Part shown: positions 8,632 through 15,877 of the stretch, piece by piece
Numbering within the stretch: the first letter of the stretch is position 1
How the letters are laid out: each line of letters begins with the position of its first letter
NCBI GenBank assembly: GCA_041398005.1
Contig: JAWKVP010000015.1
Coordinates: forward strand, 1-64,000
Direction: 5' to 3'
Length of the DNA stretch: 64,000 nt
From: JAGREO01 sp020446285
GTDB lineage: Bacteria; Pseudomonadota; Alphaproteobacteria; Geminicoccales; Geminicoccaceae
Notes under the pieces: generated by a model
The model's input: the letters and a program-made list of their open reading frames with translations, nothing else
Database searches by the model: none
What the model was told of the DNA's origin: nothing
Made by a program: the position numbers and the translations under genes

Positions 8632-11028
8632 CTAGCGCAACGATCCGCCGCACTGCTTTTCAACCGACTGGACGATCTTCTGTGCAACCGGCTCGACCTC
8701 CTGATCCGTCAGCGTGCGGTCCTTCGCCTGAAGGCGCACGGAAATCGCGAGCGAGCGCTTGCCCTCGTCGATCCTGTCGCCCTCATAGACGTCGAACAGC
8801 CGCGCTCCGCGAATGAGCTGCTTGTCGGCCGCCCGGATCGCCCGGAGCAGCTGGTCGGCGTTCACCGACCGGTCGACGAGGAAGGCGAAATCGCGCTCGA
8901 TGGCCGGATAGGGCCAGCGTTCGAGCGCCGGTCGCGCCTTGCCGGCCCGCGTTCTCGGTTTTGGCAGCGTGTCGATATCGAGTTCGAAGCCGACGACGGT
9001 CATGCCGAGATCGAATGTCGCGAGGATGCGCGGATGCAACTCGCCGAAGGTCGCAAGGACATTCGGCCCGAGTGCCAGAACGCCCGAGCGGCCCGGATGA
9101 TACCAGGCAGGCGCTTGGGGGCGGCACTGCAACGCCTCGGTCCTCACGCCTGCGGCCGCAAGTGCTGCGATCGCATCCGCCTTGGCATCGAACAGATCGA
9201 CCGGTCGCCTGCGTTCGGCCCATTCGCGACCGACCGCATCGCCGTAACGGATGCCGGCCACGGACCAGCACTGGTCGCCCGGCTGTCCGCCGGTGAAACG
9301 CGGACCGACCTCGAACAGCGCGCCGTCACCGCGTTTGCGCGCGGCATTGCGGGATGCGGCGGCGAGAAGCTGTGGCAAGAGGGACGGGCGCATGACCGAG
9401 AGTTCACTCGCGATCGGATTTTGCAGGCGTGTCGGGCTGTCGCTGCCGAACATGCGCGCCTGATCCTGCGAAACGAACGACCAGCTGACGACCTCGCTCA
9501 GGCCCTGGCCCGCGACCACCCGGCGAATGGCGCCGCGCCGGCGCTGGTCGGCGGTCAGCACACCCGTGCCCACCGCTTCGGTGCGGCGCACCGCGACGGG
9601 CGGGATGTGATCGTAGCCCTGCAGACGCGCCAGCTCCTCGACGATACAGGCCTGGGTATGGACGTCATGTCGCCAGCTCGGCGGCTGGACGGTCCACACA
9701 TCGGGCCCCCCTTCGAGGGCGAAGCCCAGTGCCTGCAGTGAGGTTTCGATTTCGCCGGTCTCGAGAGCCATGCCGGCGAGCCTCTCCATCTGGTCGGCAT
9801 GGAAGGTGATGGCCGGCATGGGCGGCGGTTCCTCGCCGATGATCACCGCTTCCGCCGCCTCGCCGCCGCAGAGATCGATGACGAGCCGTGTGGCGAGTGC
9901 GACGGCGGGCCGCACGAAAGCCGGATCGAGGCCGCGCTCGAAGCGCGTCCGGGCATCACTGTCGATGCCGAGCTTGCGTCCCGTCATGGCGGTGCGTACG
10001 GGATCGAACAGGGCGACCTCGATCAGGACGTTGCGCGTTTGTGCGCTGCAGCCGCTCTCCTCGCCGCCCATGATGCCGCCCAGGGCCTGCGGCCCGCGCG
10101 AATCGGCGATGACGGTCATGGTCTCGTCGAGCTCGTAGGTCTTTTCGTCGAGTGCCTGAAGGGTTTCACCCTTGCGGGCGAAGCGCAGGACGAGATCGCC
10201 GTCGAGCCGGTCGGCATCGAAGACGTGCAGCGGCCGGTTGAGCGCGATCATCACATAATTGGTGATATCGACGAGAGCGGAAATCGGACGCAGGCCGATT
10301 GCCTTGAGGCGTTCCTGCATCCATGCCGGGCTCGGGCCGTTGCGCACGCCGCGAACCAGACGCCCGGCGAAAAGGGGACATGCCTTCCCGTCCCCCTCGG
10401 GGAAGTCGAAACGGATGCCGGGACCGGCAGCACCATGCGACGGCACGGGTTCGATCTCCAGCGACTGCAGCCTGCCCAGGCCGGCAGCCGCCAGATCGCG
10501 GGCAATGCCCCTCACTCCAAAACAGTCCGCGCGATCCGGTGTGAGGCCGATATCGATGACCGGACCCTCGATGCCGAGCGCCTCGGTACAGGGTGTTCCG
10601 ACATCGAACGGGTGATCCAGTTCGATGATGCCGTCATGCTCCTCGCCGATACCGAGTTCGCGCGCCGAACAGAGCATGCCCTGGCTCTCGATGCCACGGA
10701 TGGTCGACGGCCTGAGCACGTCGCCGGTCGCCGGAATGACCGATCCCGTGGGCGCATAGATGCCGTAGAGTCCCGTCCTCGCATTGGGCGCGCCGCAGAC
10801 GATCTGCTTCGTGCCGTCCTTCGTCTCGACCGTGCACAGCCGCAGCCGGTCGGCATTGGGATGCTGGATGGCTTCGGTAACATGGGCGACGCTGAAATTC
10901 GCGAGCGGGCCGGTGCGGTCGACGACATCCTCGACCTCGAGGCCGAGATTGGTCAGGGCGGTCACGATCTCGTCCAGCGATGCACCGGTCTCGAAATGCT
11001 CCTTGAGCCATGGCAGGGTCAGTTTCAT
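8632..11028 (-). CDS. pheT: Phenylalanine--tRNA ligase beta subunit
   Basis: A 798-residue PheT, the tRNA-binding and editing subunit of the alpha2beta2 synthetase. Visible parts in order are the EMAP/tRNA-binding domain (LGLEVEDV to about 150), the B3/B4 editing region, the B5 domain, a catalytic-like core domain, and a C-terminal ferredoxin-fold anticodon-binding domain (ending LTDQEVEPVAQKIVQSVEKQCGGSLR in the final 30 residues). Its ATG overlaps the pheS stop codon (ATGA at 11025-11028), so the two subunits are translationally coupled in equal amounts. Confidence 0.97.
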   Translation of the reverse strand: MKLTLPWLKEHFETGASLDEIVTALTNLGLEVEDVVDRTGPLANFSVAHVTEAIQHPNADRLRLCTVETKDGTKQIVCGAPNARTGLYGIYAPTGSVIPATGDVLRPSTIRGIESQGMLCSARELGIGEEHDGIIELDHPFDVGTPCTEALGIEGPVIDIGLTPDRADCFGVRGIARDLAAAGLGRLQSLEIEPVPSHGAAGPGIRFDFPEGDGKACPLFAGRLVRGVRNGPSPAWMQERLKAIGLRPISALVDITNYVMIALNRPLHVFDADRLDGDLVLRFARKGETLQALDEKTYELDETMTVIADSRGPQALGGIMGGEESGCSAQTRNVLIEVALFDPVRTAMTGRKLGIDSDARTRFERGLDPAFVRPAVALATRLVIDLCGGEAAEAVIIGEEPPPMPAITFHADQMERLAGMALETGEIETSLQALGFALEGGPDVWTVQPPSWRHDVHTQACIVEELARLQGYDHIPPVAVRRTEAVGTGVLTADQRRRGAIRRVVAGQGLSEVVSWSFVSQDQARMFGSDSPTRLQNPIASELSVMRPSLLPQLLAAASRNAARKRGDGALFEVGPRFTGGQPGDQCWSVAGIRYGDAVGREWAERRRPVDLFDAKADAIAALAAAGVRTEALQCRPQAPAWYHPGRSGVLALGPNVLATFGELHPRILATFDLGMTVVGFELDIDTLPKPRTRAGKARPALERWPYPAIERDFAFLVDRSVNADQLLRAIRAADKQLIRGARLFDVYEGDRIDEGKRSLAISVRLQAKDRTLTDQEVEPVAQKIVQSVEKQCGGSLR

Positions 11029-12104
11029 CGGGACAGGCCGTTGTGAGTGGTGGGCAGGTCGAGCGGGTCAAAGCCGTAATTCTCGAGCCAGGCTATGTCG
11101 CCGTCGAAGAACGTGCGCAGGTCGGGGATGCCGTATTTGAGCATCGCCACGCGATCGATTCCCATGCCGAAGGCAAAACCCTGCCATTCTGCCGGATCGA
11201 GTCCGACGGCTTCGAGAACGCGTGGATGGACCATGCCGCAGCCGAGGATCTCGAGCCAGTCATCGCCTTCGCCGACGATGAGCTCATCCTTCGTCCGCCG
11301 GCAACCGATATCGACCTCGGCAGACGGTTCGGTGAAGGGAAAGAAGCTCGGGCGAAAGCGCACGGGCACATCGTCGCGCTCGAAGAAGGCGCGCAGGAAA
11401 TCGATCAGGCATCCCTTGAGATGGCCCATATGGGTGCGCCGGTCGATGACGAGACCCTCGACCTGATGGAACATCGGCGTGTGGGTGGCGTCGCTGTCGC
11501 AGCGATAGGTCCGCCCCGGTGCGATGATCCTGTGCGGCGGCCGGTTGGCCATCATGTGCCGTATCTGGACCGTGCTCGTGTGGGTGCGAAGAAGGAGCGG
11601 CACACCGTCCGCGCCGGCTTCGAGAAAGAAGGTGTCATGCATCGCCCGCGCGGGGTGTTCCGGTGGAAAGTTCAGGGCGGTGAAATTGTGGAAATCGTCC
11701 TCGACATCGGGACCTTCGGCAACCGTGAAGCCCATGTCGGCGAAGATCGCGATGATCTCGTCGGTCACCTGGCTGACCGGGTGGATGCGGCCGACGGGCC
11801 GCTCGCGGACGGGAAGGGTGATGTCCACCCGTTCGGCGGCGAGACGTGCCTCGAGTTCGGCTTCGGCGAGTTCGTCGCGCCGGGCCTGGAGACGCGCCTC
11901 CACCGTGCGCTTGAATTCATTGATCGCCTGGCCCGCCGCTGGCCGTTCCGATGGATCGAGCTTGCCGAGGCTCTTGGCGAGCTCGGTCACGCGTCCCTTC
12001 CTGCCGATCAGTGCGACACGGGTATCCTCGAGTGTCTTCAGGTCACCGACGGCGGCAATCCGGCTTTCGAGTTCCTCGAGAAGTGCGGGCAGATCCCCAA
12101 GCAT
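11025..12104 (-). CDS. pheS: Phenylalanine--tRNA ligase alpha subunit
   Basis: A 359-residue PheS, the catalytic class II subunit that charges tRNA-Phe. The frame runs back to 12236 through a terminator-like hairpin, so ATG 12104 (MLGDLPALLEELE) is chosen; it gives the usual family length. An N-terminal coiled coil that grips tRNA is followed by the class II motifs: motif 2 around FHQVEGLVID and motif 3 around FGMGIDRVAML. The 3' end is coupled to pheT by an ATGA overlap. The T-tailed hairpin at 12141-12168 lies between rplT and this start and could set the pheST level relative to the ribosomal genes. Confidence 0.95.
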   Translation of the reverse strand: MLGDLPALLEELESRIAAVGDLKTLEDTRVALIGRKGRVTELAKSLGKLDPSERPAAGQAINEFKRTVEARLQARRDELAEAELEARLAAERVDITLPVRERPVGRIHPVSQVTDEIIAIFADMGFTVAEGPDVEDDFHNFTALNFPPEHPARAMHDTFFLEAGADGVPLLLRTHTSTVQIRHMMANRPPHRIIAPGRTYRCDSDATHTPMFHQVEGLVIDRRTHMGHLKGCLIDFLRAFFERDDVPVRFRPSFFPFTEPSAEVDIGCRRTKDELIVGEGDDWLEILGCGMVHPRVLEAVGLDPAEWQGFAFGMGIDRVAMLKYGIPDLRTFFDGDIAWLENYGFDPLDLPTTHNGLSR

Positions 12105-12140
12105 GGCTTCAGCCTGTTCCTGAATTGCGGTCCAACAAAC

Positions 12141-12168
12141 AAAAAAGGGGCCCGTTTGGAGGCCCCTT
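12141..12168 (-). terminator. Terminator or attenuator between rplT and pheS
   Basis: On the minus strand the sequence reads as an 8-bp perfect stem, AAGGGGCC / GGCCCCTT, with an 8-base loop, followed by a run of T. It sits after rplT and about 37 bases before the pheS start. No Phe-rich leader peptide is visible in front of it, so it is more likely a partial terminator than a tRNA-sensing attenuator. Confidence 0.8.
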
Positions 12169-12248
12169 CGACGAGCGGGCCTGTTCGGGTCCGCTCCGTT
12201 CGGCTTGCGACGCCGCAGGGTGACTGCGGCCCCCACAAGAAATCCGGC

Positions 12249-12608
12249 TCATGCCTGGAGAGCGGTCTCGGCTTTCTTGACGAAGCCCGCAAAGGCCGGT
12301 GCGTCGTGCACGGCGATGTCGGCGAGAACCTTGCGGTCGAGCTCGATGCCGGCGAGCTTGAGACCGTGCATGAAGTTCGAATAGGTCATGCCGCTGATGC
12401 GCGCGGCGGCGTTGATCCGCTGGATCCACAGGCCGCGGAAGTCGCGCTTGCGGTTGCGGCGGTCGCGATAGGCGTACTGCCCGGCCTTCTCCACGGCCTG
12501 CCGGGCCGTCTTGATGCAGTTCTTGCGTCGGCCGGTATACCCCTTGGCCAGCGCGATCACCTTCTTGTGCTTGGCGTGTGAGGTTACGCCGCGTTTGACT
12601 CTTGCCAT
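12249..12608 (-). CDS. rplT: Ribosomal protein L20
   Basis: A 119-residue L20, a primary 23S rRNA-binding protein needed early in 50S assembly. It starts MARVKRGVTSHAKHKKVI and shows the very basic N-terminal extension and the RISGMTYSNFMHGLKLAGI segment that define the family. It lies downstream of rpmI, separated by a 216-base gap with a strong stem-loop (12777-12816). In many bacteria L20 represses its own operon by binding such leader structures. Confidence 0.97.
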   Translation of the reverse strand: MARVKRGVTSHAKHKKVIALAKGYTGRRKNCIKTARQAVEKAGQYAYRDRRNRKRDFRGLWIQRINAAARISGMTYSNFMHGLKLAGIELDRKVLADIAVHDAPAFAGFVKKAETALQA

Positions 12609-12776
12609 CTCGAACCGTCCTTCACGTCACTTTCCGGCACCCGGCAGGGGTAGGGAAAGTTCATTCATCCAGCGTCTCTCGACACTGTGTCTCATGACTG
12701 CCGCATCTCATGCCCGCCGTATCTCGCAACCGCCGAACATCCCGTCTTCGCCGACCATGTCTGCCGGTCATGTTCA

Positions 12777-12816
12777 CCGGCGGTAGTTCCGCGTTCATCG
12801 TCCGCGCAACCGCCGG
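12777..12816 (-). promoter_or_regulatory. Stem-loop between rpmI and rplT
   Basis: An 8-bp outer inverted repeat (CCGGCGGT at 12777-12784, ACCGCCGG at 12809-12816) encloses a second 4-bp CGCG/CGCG pair. It starts just downstream of the rpmI stop and lacks a T-run in the minus direction, so it may act in mRNA processing, stabilisation or L20 autocontrol rather than simple termination. Confidence 0.5.
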
Positions 12817-12824
12817 GGAAACCG

Positions 12825-13025
12825 TCAGCCGCCGTAGGGCATCATCACCTTGACCAGCACGCTGTCGCCGGGTCTCACGATGGCGGGCTTGCGTGCAAGT
12901 GCCTTCGCCTTCTTCGGCTGGCTCGTCATATTGTGCCGATGACCGGCGCGACGACGCTTGATCTTGCCGGTACCGGTAAAGGAGAACCGCTTGGCGGCAC
13001 TCCGCCGGGTCTTCATCTTCGTCAT
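12825..13025 (-). CDS. rpmI: Ribosomal protein L35
   Basis: A 66-residue L35 of the large ribosomal subunit. The open frame extends upstream to 13148, but the conserved family start MTKMKTRRSAAKRFSF begins at ATG 13025, which fits the expected length. It is strongly basic with the family pattern GTGKIKRRRAGHRHN. It is the first gene of the rpmI-rplT unit; infC, the usual neighbour in other phyla, is not upstream here. A promoter (13084-13112) and an attenuator-like hairpin (13047-13073) lie in its leader. Confidence 0.95.
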   Translation of the reverse strand: MTKMKTRRSAAKRFSFTGTGKIKRRRAGHRHNMTSQPKKAKALARKPAIVRPGDSVLVKVMMPYGG

Positions 13026-13046
13026 GCCGGAAAACTCCAATAGCGC

Positions 13047-13073
13047 AAAAACGCCCGCATGCGGACATGCGGG
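13047..13073 (-). promoter_or_regulatory. Attenuator-like hairpin in the rpmI leader
   Basis: Read on the minus strand, a perfect 8-bp stem CCCGCATG / CATGCGGG with a 4-base loop is followed by CG and five T (plus-strand A-run at 13047-13051). It lies between the predicted promoter and the rpmI start codon, where an intrinsic terminator could only work as a conditional attenuator. Confidence 0.6.
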
Positions 13074-13083
13074 GTCGGCGCGG

Positions 13084-13112
13084 GTTATAATCAAAGCACG
13101 AGGACCGCGCAA
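13084..13112 (-). promoter_or_regulatory. Predicted sigma-70-type promoter of rpmI-rplT
   Basis: On the minus strand TTGCGC (13112-13107), a 17-base spacer and TATAAC (13089-13084) form a good housekeeping promoter about 60 bases before rpmI. It is placed correctly relative to the attenuator-like hairpin that follows. Confidence 0.5.
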
Positions 13113-13166
13113 CCGCCGTGACGGTTCAAAATGGCGCAGTCCCCGCAACTTTTTTCGCTTGCCGGC

Positions 13167-14027
13167 TCAGCGATGGCGAGGCGAGCTCACGAGCTGGATC
13201 GGCCGCACGCCGCCCGCCTGCAGCTGGATGCCCTTGGGCTCCTCCTCGCGCGAGGCCCGGACGCTGCCCGTCTTGCCGAGCGCACGCAGGGCGCTGGAGA
13301 TGAAGCGCGCACCCAGATCGCCCTGAAGGTTGGGGAAGGGGGCGTAATGCAGATCCCAGAGCACCTGCAGCTTGGTATAGGCGCCGTCGATATCGTCCAC
13401 CTCGGAATCGGCGATGCGTTCCTCGACATGCATGAGCCGCGAACCGATGGCGTCCATCTTCTGTTCGAGTGTGAAGCGTCGCGCGAAATCCTCGTCCTGC
13501 ATCGCTTCCTCGTAGCGACGGGTGACCCTGGAGATCGATCCGCTCGCGCCGTGCGGGTCGCTGAAATCGAGCGTCGGCGTGATGCCGGAAATCCGCCGCA
13601 GGCCGGTGCGCGCCTCCTCGAGCGCCGCCACGAGTGCCGTCCGTTCCGAGCGAAGGGCGGCCATCGATCCGGCGGGCTGGCCGTCTCGCGGGAGGTCGAG
13701 AACGCGGCCGACGACCATGAGCTTGTCCAGCTGGATGGGGCCGCGGCAGCGGAACGCGCCGGCGATGCTCGAGAGCGTTCCGACCTTGCGCCCGCCGATC
13801 ATGGTGCCCAGTCCGGCAAACCCTTCATGGAAGAGCCAGAGCTTGAGCTGGTCGCCCTCGCGGATGGCGTAGACGCCGCCATCGACCAGCAGGCGATCGC
13901 TGCAGTCGATGACCACATCGCTGCCGCGCTGGAACACGGGAGCAAGCGAATCGTCGTCGAGTCGCGCGTTGATCTGCCAGGGGGCACTCGTCATGTTCAT
14001 GTCGCCGTTGCCATTGCCGTTCTTCAT
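13167..14027 (-). CDS. S24-like (LexA/repressor C-terminal fold) protein of unknown function
   Basis: A 286-residue protein. After about 20 Gly/Asn-rich residues, the segment DDSLAPVFQRGSDVVID (25-41), then DGGVYAIREGDQLKLWLF (49-66), follows the order of an S24/LexA self-cleaving domain: DSM(x)P with the nucleophile Ser, then a strand-rich half with the general-base Lys. Here the candidates are Ser-27 and Lys-62. No helix-turn-helix is attached; the C-terminal half (about 105-245) is helical and charged. The start has a strong ribosome site (gaggagtgagg) located between the stop of the next gene upstream and this ATG, so the two genes form an operon. Function is not known. Confidence 0.7.
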   Translation of the reverse strand: MKNGNGNGDMNMTSAPWQINARLDDDSLAPVFQRGSDVVIDCSDRLLVDGGVYAIREGDQLKLWLFHEGFAGLGTMIGGRKVGTLSSIAGAFRCRGPIQLDKLMVVGRVLDLPRDGQPAGSMAALRSERTALVAALEEARTGLRRISGITPTLDFSDPHGASGSISRVTRRYEEAMQDEDFARRFTLEQKMDAIGSRLMHVEERIADSEVDDIDGAYTKLQVLWDLHYAPFPNLQGDLGARFISSALRALGKTGSVRASREEEPKGIQLQAGGVRPIQLVSSPRHR

Positions 14028-14038
14028 AGCCTCACTCC

Positions 14039-14476
14039 TCAGCGGGTCCTCGAGCCTCTCGGCGGAGGTTCATTTGCTTCCAGCCGGTCGCGAAGATGGT
14101 CGCGCGCCGACTTGACAAGATGCAGGCGCAGTCTGCGGTACCAGGCGCCATCACTCTCCGCACCGTCCGCGTTCTCGAGGTTCTCCATGATGTAGCTTGC
14201 GAGGTTGAGCGCCTTGAGGGCGCCGGCACAGGTCATCGGCTTTCGCTCGATGAGACGCAGCTCGATGGGCCGCTGCAGGTGCTCTGTCAGGAAACTCCAG
14301 CCCTCCTCGGTGAGCTTGCAATTGTCGTGGAAGACCTCGAGCGCCATCCAGATGGCGACATAATCGATGATCGGGTCACCGCCGCGCTCGCGATGTCCGC
14401 GACCGAGGTCGAGGACATTGTCCGGCTTGTGTTCCGCATCGTCGGTGGTACGGGAGGCATCATGCGCCGCCGCCAT
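14039..14476 (-). CDS. Uncharacterised protein paired with the S24-like gene
   Basis: A 145-residue protein, first gene of a two-gene unit; it ends 11 bases before the S24-like gene starts. A ribosome site (gaaggaaa) lies six bases before ATG 14476. The sequence is mixed alpha-helical, with IDYVAIWMALEVFHDN (37-52) and a basic C-terminal helix (RRLRLHLVKSARDHLRDRLEAN), and no motif I recognise. It has no signal peptide or membrane segment. The unit follows an AT-rich, repeat-containing control region unlike the surrounding DNA. Confidence 0.6.
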   Translation of the reverse strand: MAAAHDASRTTDDAEHKPDNVLDLGRGHRERGGDPIIDYVAIWMALEVFHDNCKLTEEGWSFLTEHLQRPIELRLIERKPMTCAGALKALNLASYIMENLENADGAESDGAWYRRLRLHLVKSARDHLRDRLEANEPPPRGSRTR

Positions 14477-14576
14477 GTCGCGTTTCCTTCAGGCCAATCT
14501 CGGTGTCGATTTCCTTTACAATCTGGCCAAGTCAGGAAACCGTCAACAAGCAATTGCATGGATGCCCGATTATTCA

Positions 14577-14592
14577 ATTGTTGGTTAACAAT
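14577..14592. promoter_or_regulatory. Inverted repeat, possible operator
   Basis: ATTGTT and AACAAT separated by GGTT, about 100 bases upstream of the two-gene S24-like unit. The size and symmetry would suit a repressor operator. No regulator is identified, so this is only a structural observation. Confidence 0.35.
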
Positions 14593-14614
14593 GGTCTTGA
14601 AATTTTCGCTCACC

Positions 14615-14642
14615 AAGCTTCATTTTCTACTTGAAGCTTTTT
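14615..14642 (+). terminator. Rho-independent terminator on the plus strand with no obvious gene upstream
   Basis: AAGCTTCA and TGAAGCTT form a perfect 8-bp stem with a 9-base loop, followed on the plus strand by T residues (14638-14642). The only genes nearby read on the minus strand, so this would terminate an unrecognised plus-strand transcript such as a small RNA beginning in 14477-14600. Confidence 0.5.
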
Positions 14643-14929
14643 GAACAACATTTGTAGGAACTCATAAATCAACAGCAGCGTTCGCCAATAAGATGATTGG
14701 TTTGGGTTTCTTTTACATATGAGGAGAAAACGTGCGGAAGCTGGCGCTGTGGGGTTCCGGCGCCGGGTCGGCCAATCCATTCCGCGATCAGCGAATGTCG
14801 GATTATTTTTCAGTTTTGCCGTTACTGCCCCCGAGCCCCGAGGCATCCGGGCAGGTCGATATTCCTTGCGAGTCAGGTAGATGTTCCCTGCGCGGCAGGC
14901 GGATGCCGCCACGCTGCACGAGCCGCCTT

Positions 14930-15877
14930 TCAGGCCAGGTGTCGGCCCCTGCCCGGGCGGCGCAGCATGAGTGTCGTCCAGGGGCTCAGATCGAGCCGTC
15001 GGACGAGGTGCAGGCCGACCTTCTCGTGCGCATCGATCACCATGGCCGCCTGACGGTCGAGCAGGCCGGCGAGAATGGCATGGCCGCCCGGTGCGATGTG
15101 CCGGCGCAGGTCCGCGGCCATGGCGCAGAGCGGATCGGCGAGGATGTTGGCGAAGATCAGATCATAGGGGGCCGCGCGGCGGATGAGGGCGCTCGCATAG
15201 CCTTCGGCATGAACAGCGCGGGCCCTCGTTTCCACACCGTTCTGCCGCATGTTCTCGGCGGCGACGCGCACGGCAACCGGATCGTTGTCGCTGGCGACGA
15301 TCGCCCCGCCGCATTGCCGGCGCAGCGTTTTGGCGGCGGCGATTGCGAGAATGGCGGAGCCGCAGCCCATGTCGAGGACCGTTTTCGGACGGATGAACTG
15401 CAGCAGTTCATCGAGCATGAGAAGGCAGCCCGACGTACTGCCATGCTCGCCCGAGCCGAACGCCATCCCGGCCTCGATCAGAAGGGGAACCCGACCGGGC
15501 CGGAGCCCGTCCGCACCTCCGGTGCCATGGATCGTGAAGCGGCCCAACTCGAGCGTCGAGCGGGGCATGGCGGCCTGGCTCAGCCAGTTCTCGTGGGGCA
15601 GGAACGCAAGTTCGATCGCCGACGGCACGAGTTCGAAGGGGGCGAGCAGCCCGGCGATTTCCGCCTCCAGTGCGACGATATCGGGACGATGTCCGAACAT
15701 GAGCTCGACCCGCCATGCGGTCGTCATCTCGTCGTCGTCGCTCGCGGTCTCGACGATGGATGCCGAAAGGGCCATGTCCTCGAGGACTTCCAGAACCTCG
15801 AGCGCCGGTGCGTCGCCGAGATCGAAGACGATCTGCCACATGCCGTCGGCTGCATCGCGATCTTCGGGCGTGTTCAT
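14930..15877 (-). CDS. prmA: Ribosomal protein L11 methyltransferase
   Basis: A 315-residue SAM-dependent methyltransferase that methylates L11 lysines and the N-terminal amine. The start at ATG 15877 overlaps the uvrD stop (ATGA), so translation is coupled. The N-terminal L11-recognition domain (1-110) is followed by the Rossmann domain with MAFGSGEHGST, the SAM-binding motif LDMGCGSAILAIAAAK, and FANILADPL, the substrate motif typical of PrmA. Length and domain order match the family. Confidence 0.92.
   Translation of the reverse strand: MNTPEDRDAADGMWQIVFDLGDAPALEVLEVLEDMALSASIVETASDDDEMTTAWRVELMFGHRPDIVALEAEIAGLLAPFELVPSAIELAFLPHENWLSQAAMPRSTLELGRFTIHGTGGADGLRPGRVPLLIEAGMAFGSGEHGSTSGCLLMLDELLQFIRPKTVLDMGCGSAILAIAAAKTLRRQCGGAIVASDNDPVAVRVAAENMRQNGVETRARAVHAEGYASALIRRAAPYDLIFANILADPLCAMAADLRRHIAPGGHAILAGLLDRQAAMVIDAHEKVGLHLVRRLDLSPWTTLMLRRPGRGRHLA

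Larger units (their letters stand above)
14477..14929. other. AT-rich intergenic control region
   Basis: This 453-base gap is clearly lower in GC than its neighbours from about 14500 to 14740. It contains two inverted repeats (14577-14592 and 14615-14639) and the 5' leader of the 14476 gene. No convincing gene is seen; a 109-residue minus-strand frame starting at 14616 runs into the next gene in the wrong frame and has no family resemblance. Confidence 0.6.

Noticed and set aside
12237..12248. Phe-rich leader peptide for pheST attenuation
   Set aside because: No short frame with consecutive Phe codons was found between rplT and the hairpin.
14287..14616. 109-codon minus-strand frame starting in the AT-rich region
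   Set aside because: It runs into the 145-residue gene in another frame and becomes Ser/Arg-rich; the downstream gene has a better ribosome site.
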